Shown: positions 3,830-7,774 of the stretch, one piece after another | Numbering within the stretch: position 1 is the first letter of the stretch | Layout of the letters: each line of letters starts with the position of its first letter | Notes under the pieces: generated by a model | What the model saw: only the letters and a program-made list of their open reading frames with translations | Databases searched by the model: none | What the model was told of the DNA's origin: nothing | Assembly (NCBI GenBank): GCA_937873535.1 | Contig: CALMYA010000009.1 | Coordinates: 1 to 7,774 of the forward strand | Source: an uncultured bacterium | GTDB lineage: Bacteria > Patescibacteriota > Minisyncoccia > Phycocordibacterales > CAIZLB01 | Direction of reading: 5' to 3' | DNA length: 7,774 bases | Position numbers and translations under genes: made by a program

Positions 3830-6661
3830 TTACGCACTCATCGCCACCAAACTCTCTTTCACAATAGCCCCTTTCTTCCCCTTCTTCACATCAAACGTAA
3901 ACTCATTAGTTTTCGCATTCAAGCCAATTGCTACAGAACCGCCTCGCACAAGGCCTTGGTCGATAATAAGCGAAGCCACCTGGTTCAATATTTTATTCTG
4001 AATAAGCCTCTTCAAAGGGCGAGCACCGTACTGCGGGTTGTAGCCTTCTTTGGAGAGGTAAGCGACGGCAGGTTCAGAAAAATCGAGGGTTATTTCTTTT
4101 TCTACCAAACGCTCTTTCACTTTTTTAATTTCAATTTCAACAATATTGCGAATGGCCGCAGGGCTGAGGATGTCGAAAATAACAATTTCGTCGAGACGGT
4201 TCAAGAATTCTGGGCGGAAGTGTTCCTTCAAAGTTTCAAGCACTTTCTCTTTTGTTTCGCCGTAATTTTCCTGGTCGTTGGTGCTGGCGCTGAAACCTAT
4301 TTTCTGCATGCGGTCGATATACTGTGCGCCGAGGTTCGATGTCATGATAATAATTGTGTTCTTGAAGTTGATGGTGCGGCCTTTCGAGTCGGTAAGACGG
4401 CCGTTGTCGAGAACTTGAAGCAATACGTTAAATATTTCAGGGTGCGCCTTCTCAATTTCATCGAATAGAATTACCGAGTATGGGCGGTGCTTCACCGTTT
4501 CAGTTAAAGAGCCTGCATCGTCGTGCCCAACATAGCCAGGCGGCGCGCCTATAATTTTAGAAACGGCATGCTTTTCCATATATTCAGACATGTCGACACG
4601 TATAAGTGCCTTCTCATCGTCGAACATAAATTTAGCCAAAGCTTTAGTGAGTTCGGTTTTACCTACACCAGTTGGGCCAAGGAAAATGAATGAGCCAATA
4701 GGGCGAGCCGGGTCGTTAATACCAGCGCGAGAGCGCTTAATAGTATCAGCAATTCGCTGCACCGCTTCGTCTTGCCCCACAACTTGCTTAGTAAGCTCTT
4801 CTTTCATGCGAGAGAGCTTCTTCGCCTCTTCTTCAAGCATTCGTGAAATTGGAATGCCCGTCCAACGTGCAACAACAGTAGCAATATCATTCTCAGTAAT
4901 TTCTTCTTTAAGAATTCGGCGCGACATATGCAATTTCTTTAAACGCTTCAACTTAGTTTCAAGGTCGCGTTCAAGCATAGGTATTCGGCCATAGCGAATT
5001 TCGGCAACCTTAGAGAGGTCAGCCTTGGCTTCGGCGCGGTCGCCTTCTTGCCGTGCAGTTTCAAGCTGTTTCTTCAAATTTTTAATATCAGAAAGTGTTT
5101 CTTTTTCATTTACCCACTTCGCCTCAACCTCTGAAGTTTTTTCGCGTAGGTCGGCAATTTCTTTTTCTATTTCCTTCAAACGATGACGTGTTCGTACTGT
5201 CGCCGATGTTTCTGCTTCGTCATTTTCGCCCACTTCACGCGCTTCCCTGTTTTCTTTCATATTCTTAAAGCCCTTTCCGGTATTGCTGCCCGCCGAAGAA
5301 GAGTTAGCACTATGCCCAGAGCTTTTATGATTCTTGTCATAAACATCGAGCTCATTATTAAGCGCCTGCTTCTCAATTTCTAAACGCATAATTTTTCGGT
5401 GCGCATCTTCAAGCTCAAGCGGTTTGTTTTCGAGGGCAATTTTAAGCGTTGAGGCAGCTTCATCAATAAGGTCGACCGCTTTGTCTGGAAGGAAACGGTC
5501 GCTAATGTATCGGCTTGAAAGGCTGACCGCAGAAATAATGGCATCGTCTGTAATGCGCACGCCGTGGTAAAGCTCGTATTTTTCTTTAATACCGCGAAGC
5601 ATGGCAACAGTATCTTCAATTGAAGGCTCATTTACATACACTGGCTGAAAACGCCTCTGCAGGGATGGGTCTTTCTCTATATATTTCTGATATTCCTTTA
5701 AAGTTGTGGCACCAATTGCTCTAAGCTCGCCGCGAGCCAATGCTGGCTTAAGCATGTTAGATGCGTCGAGCGAACCCTCGGCGGCTCCCGCTCCAACAAT
5801 TGTATGAATTTCGTCTATAAACAAAATAATTTTACCTTCGGCCTTTTCAATTTCTTTTAAAATATTTTTAAGTCGCTCTTCGAATTCGCCGCGGTATTTT
5901 GTGCCGGCAATAAGAATACCGAGGTCGAGCGATACGAGGTCTTTTTCTTTAAGAGATTCAGGGACATCGCCAATGGCAATGCGATTAGCCAAACCTTCTA
6001 CAATTGCGGTTTTACCAACACCCGCTTCGCCAATAAGAATAGGGTTATTTTTAGTTCGGCGCGAAAGAATTTGTATAACGCGGCCAATTTCAGTATCACG
6101 GCCAATAACAGGGTCGAGTTTATGCTCGCGAGCAAGCGCTGTAAGGTTTCGCGTATATTTCGCGATAGCTTTCATTTTTTTTGAACCGCTGTGGTCTGGA
6201 ACGCCGGCTGTTTTATTCTGCTTCACTTCTTGCAGGGCCTTCACAACCTGCTCGCGGTCTATTTTAAAGCGCGCGATTAAATCTTTAGCCAAGTTAGGCT
6301 GGTCGAACATTGAAATAAAGAGATGCTCAACAGAAACAAACTCATCTTTCATAGAAGATGCAACTTTCGCAGAGTTTTCAATTATTTGTGCGAGCTCTGG
6401 CGTAAGGTAAAGCTGATATGACGGCGAAAGCGTAGAACCTGCGTCGCCAGTCTCAATTCCTTCAAGAACATTGTCTGTTAAAAGAATAGTGTCTACATCG
6501 AGCCTGTCGAGTACTGAAAGTACTATGCTGTCATCTTGAACAAGCAATGCTGTAAGCAAGTGAAGGGGGTTAACGTGGTTTTGAGCCCGCTCAATGGCGA
6601 GTTCGTGGGCTTTTTTGATGGCTTCCTTGGCCTTGGTTGTAAAATGTGTGAATGGGGGCAT
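3830..6661 (-). CDS. clpB: ATP-dependent protein disaggregase ClpB (Hsp100)
   Basis: ClpB is a hexameric AAA+ chaperone that threads aggregated proteins through its pore, with DnaK as usual partner. The 943-residue protein shows all parts in order: Clp N domain (1-145); AAA-1 with Walker A GEAGVGKT (211-218), pore loop KYRG (255-258), Walker B FIDE (281-284) and arginines QRRF (335-338); coiled middle domain (about 410-590); AAA-2 with Walker A GPTGVGKT (662-669), pore loop GYVG (709-712), Walker B LFDE (732-735), sensor-1 Asn776 and sensor-2 GARPLKR (879-885). The middle domain separates it from ClpA, ClpC and ClpX. It is about 85 residues longer than the usual 857, mainly through a Ser/Gly/Asn and charged insertion at about 441-490. 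The start is secure: an in-frame TAG lies 18 bases upstream. A promoter is present, but no CIRCE element and no Shine-Dalgarno site. Confidence 0.97.
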   Translation of the reverse strand: MPPFTHFTTKAKEAIKKAHELAIERAQNHVNPLHLLTALLVQDDSIVLSVLDRLDVDTILLTDNVLEGIETGDAGSTLSPSYQLYLTPELAQIIENSAKVASSMKDEFVSVEHLFISMFDQPNLAKDLIARFKIDREQVVKALQEVKQNKTAGVPDHSGSKKMKAIAKYTRNLTALAREHKLDPVIGRDTEIGRVIQILSRRTKNNPILIGEAGVGKTAIVEGLANRIAIGDVPESLKEKDLVSLDLGILIAGTKYRGEFEERLKNILKEIEKAEGKIILFIDEIHTIVGAGAAEGSLDASNMLKPALARGELRAIGATTLKEYQKYIEKDPSLQRRFQPVYVNEPSIEDTVAMLRGIKEKYELYHGVRITDDAIISAVSLSSRYISDRFLPDKAVDLIDEAASTLKIALENKPLELEDAHRKIMRLEIEKQALNNELDVYDKNHKSSGHSANSSSAGSNTGKGFKNMKENREAREVGENDEAETSATVRTRHRLKEIEKEIADLREKTSEVEAKWVNEKETLSDIKNLKKQLETARQEGDRAEAKADLSKVAEIRYGRIPMLERDLETKLKRLKKLHMSRRILKEEITENDIATVVARWTGIPISRMLEEEAKKLSRMKEELTKQVVGQDEAVQRIADTIKRSRAGINDPARPIGSFIFLGPTGVGKTELTKALAKFMFDDEKALIRVDMSEYMEKHAVSKIIGAPPGYVGHDDAGSLTETVKHRPYSVILFDEIEKAHPEIFNVLLQVLDNGRLTDSKGRTINFKNTIIIMTSNLGAQYIDRMQKIGFSASTNDQENYGETKEKVLETLKEHFRPEFLNRLDEIVIFDILSPAAIRNIVEIEIKKVKERLVEKEITLDFSEPAVAYLSKEGYNPQYGARPLKRLIQNKILNQVASLIIDQGLVRGGSVAIGLNAKTNEFTFDVKKGKKGAIVKESLVAMSA

Positions 6662-6676
6662 ATTTGGTGTAAATAT
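6660..6676 (-). promoter_or_regulatory. A/U hairpin overlapping the clpB start codon
   Basis: On the minus strand ATATTT-ACACC-AAATAT is a perfect 6-bp inverted repeat with a five-base loop. The last two bases of its 3' arm are the A and T of the clpB ATG. All pairs are A-U, so it would be only marginally stable. It could be a temperature-sensitive structure, an operator, or chance in A/T-rich DNA. Confidence 0.3.
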
Positions 6677-6719
6677 CTACTCTTAATAAACCCTTCCTGT
6701 AAACGACCATTAATTACAT

Positions 6720-6749
6720 GTTATAGAGCCATTATATCATGCCTGTCAA
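6720..6749 (-). promoter_or_regulatory. Promoter of clpB
   Basis: On the minus strand a perfect TTGACA (6744-6749) is followed after 18 bases by TATAAC (6720-6725, five of six). Transcription would start near 6713, giving a leader of about 52 bases. The -35 lies inside the last codons of the cysteine desulfurase gene. A consensus TATAAT at 6731-6736 is only 7 bases from the TTGACA, so it is not its partner. The pattern is of the housekeeping sigma type rather than a heat-shock sigma type. Confidence 0.6.
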
Positions 6750-6765
6750 CACTTTTATAATGGCT
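6727..6765 (-). repeat. 10-bp perfect inverted repeat around the clpB -35 box
   Basis: AGCCATTATA at 6727-6736 and TATAATGGCT at 6756-6765 are exact reverse complements separated by 19 bases. The -35 TTGACA lies between the arms and the -10 begins two bases beyond the inner arm. On the minus strand no T run follows, so it is a poor terminator for the desulfurase gene. The placement suggests an operator. It does not match CIRCE or HAIR. Confidence 0.5.
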
Positions 6766-7774
6766 TTTGAGGCCTTCTCGGCATCACTTTTAGTGGTGTG
6801 GCGACCCAAAGTAATGCGAAGGGAACTTTTAGAACATTTTTCTAGCGAGTCGAAACTTTTACCTGTAACGTGCGGCGAATTGCTCACCACGTCGCTCCTT
6901 AGTGCTTCTATAACATATGACGAAGAATCTTCATTCTGTGACCGACAACTCGTAACCGAAGAAACGCATACTCCGGCAACATCAAGCTTAAGCACCGCGA
7001 ACTCGGCGTCTATTCCAAGCAAACAAATATTTATATTGTTAGGAAGGCGGCAATGTGCGTTATTATTTTTATTGCTCGCAGTTGCGCCGTTCACTGTAAC
7101 CTCTGGCACTTCTTTTATAATAGATGCGAGCATTGCATCGCGAAGTTCTGCAATGCGCGCCGACTCTCTTTCTCTTTCCTCCTGACAAAGCTCAAGCGCC
7201 AAAGCAAAACCCGCGGCATTTGCAACATTTTCAGTTCCGGGTCGCAAATTCTTTTCTTGGCTGCCGCCGAACATAAGCGGCGAAATTTTCACCCCGCGCC
7301 TAGCAAACAAAACTCCCGTACCCCGTGGGCCATATATTTTAGAACCGTCGAGCGTCATAAGGTCTACACTTAAGTATGGAATTCGTAATGTTTCGTAAGC
7401 AGCAGCTTGGCAGGCATCAGTATGAAAATATGGGTATACAGAAACTCCCATGGGCCACGCAGTTGCAATTGCGCCCACTCTCGTATTGCCGGCTCTTTCT
7501 TTTTTAAATGCACGAATAACTTTTGCAATTTCGTGAATTGGCTGAATTGTGCCAATTTCATTATTGGCATACATAACACTCACCAAAATAGTCTCAGGCT
7601 TCAAGGCTTTTTTAATTTCTCTTGGTTCTACAATACCGCTCTCGCCTACCGCCACATAGGTTACCTTGCATTTCTTTTCTGTTACAAGAGTGCTCAGTAA
7701 TTCTTTTATAGACGGATGCTCTATTTCAAGCGAAACAATATGAGGAATTTTCTTTGCTATCTTTGCAGCTTTAG
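6732..7774 (-). CDS. Cysteine desulfurase, NifS/IscS family (partial, N-terminus beyond right edge)
   Basis: The enzyme is a PLP-dependent aminotransferase class V protein that takes sulfur from cysteine to an enzyme persulfide for Fe-S clusters and thio-modified tRNAs. The frame is open to the right edge: 346 residues are visible and about 85 are probably missing. In visible numbering: EHPS with the cofactor-stacking His19; MYANNEIGTIQP (67-78); HTDACQ (117-122) with the PLP-binding Asp and Gln; GSKIYGPRG with the PLP Lys145; RPGTEN (177-182); the loop SSVTSC with catalytic Cys276; and SLRITLGRHTT near the end. The residue before the PLP lysine is Ser instead of the usual His. Relative to IscS there are extra loop residues before HTDACQ, after the NGA motif and after the cysteine loop. 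The GTG at 7655 is internal, not the start. It ends just before clpB and carries that gene's -35 in its last codons. Confidence 0.93.
   Translation of the reverse strand, partial: KAAKIAKKIPHIVSLEIEHPSIKELLSTLVTEKKCKVTYVAVGESGIVEPREIKKALKPETILVSVMYANNEIGTIQPIHEIAKVIRAFKKERAGNTRVGAIATAWPMGVSVYPYFHTDACQAAAYETLRIPYLSVDLMTLDGSKIYGPRGTGVLFARRGVKISPLMFGGSQEKNLRPGTENVANAAGFALALELCQEERERESARIAELRDAMLASIIKEVPEVTVNGATASNKNNNAHCRLPNNINICLLGIDAEFAVLKLDVAGVCVSSVTSCRSQNEDSSSYVIEALRSDVVSNSPHVTGKSFDSLEKCSKSSLRITLGRHTTKSDAEKASKAIIKVLTGMI

Noticed and set aside
3956..4468. 170-codon plus-strand ORF inside clpB
   Set aside because: It is antisense to the conserved AAA-2 domain of ClpB, with no recognisable domain; it is a shadow of the real frame. 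The same applies to plus-strand ORFs at 4590-4994 and 5901-6410.
6731..6749. TTGACA and consensus TATAAT next to each other before clpB as one promoter
   Set aside because: They are only 7 bases apart, too close. TATAAC at 18 bases is the better partner.
6727..6765. Inverted repeat as a terminator of the desulfurase gene
   Set aside because: The 19-base loop, A/T-rich arms and absence of a T run on the minus strand make it a poor terminator.
6732..7655. Cysteine desulfurase starting at the GTG at 7655
   Set aside because: The frame continues upstream to the window edge with conserved family sequence (EHPS and the following strand), so the gene is simply truncated.
1..7774. CRISPR array, insertion sequence, toxin-antitoxin or defence locus
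   Set aside because: No regularly spaced direct repeats, transposase, integrase, terminal repeats or paired small toxin-like genes were seen.

Overview
The window reads as a compact, gene-dense bacterial chromosome fragment with every supported gene on the minus strand. There are six protein genes plus a partial one at each edge counted among them with rpmG (seven CDSs in total), two tRNA genes and no gene-free stretch above 300 bases. The style suggests a Patescibacteria/CPR bacterium, probably Parcubacteria-like: no recognisable Shine-Dalgarno site at any of the six visible starts, very short gaps, a cysteine-free bL33, a membrane-anchored protein with a GerMN domain in what is not obviously a spore former, and lineage-looking orphan proteins. 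This placement is inference; no rRNA or marker phylogeny is available here. Stops seen are TAA (five) and TAG (one), so the standard code is compatible.

Read in the direction of transcription (high to low coordinates): a class V aminotransferase-fold cysteine desulfurase, truncated at the right edge (6732-7774); a clpB disaggregase gene (3830-6661) with a good sigma70-type promoter whose -35 lies inside the end of the desulfurase gene; an orphan methyltransferase-like protein (2711-3808) only 21 bases after clpB; tRNA-Tyr(GTA) with its own promoter; rpmG (bL33, 51 aa) with a clear rho-independent terminator; a membrane-anchored extracytoplasmic protein with a C-terminal GerMN domain (1302-2255); tRNA-Trp(CCA); a stand-alone YqfO/Nif3-type PII-like domain protein 20 bases after that tRNA (788-1108); and the N-terminal membrane domain of an ABC exporter running off the left edge (1-700).

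Functionally this is mostly housekeeping: sulfur mobilisation from cysteine, protein disaggregation, translation parts (two tRNAs, bL33) and cell-envelope or export functions. No defence system, insertion sequence, CRISPR array or phage gene was found. The most interesting signals are regulatory. A 10-bp perfect inverted repeat flanks the clpB -35 box, an all-A/U hairpin covers the clpB start codon, and -10-like boxes sit 7-8 bases before several start codons, suggesting leaderless transcripts. The 50-residue hydrophilic insertion in the ClpB middle domain, and the replacement of the usual histidine before the PLP-binding lysine in the desulfurase, are the main protein-level oddities.
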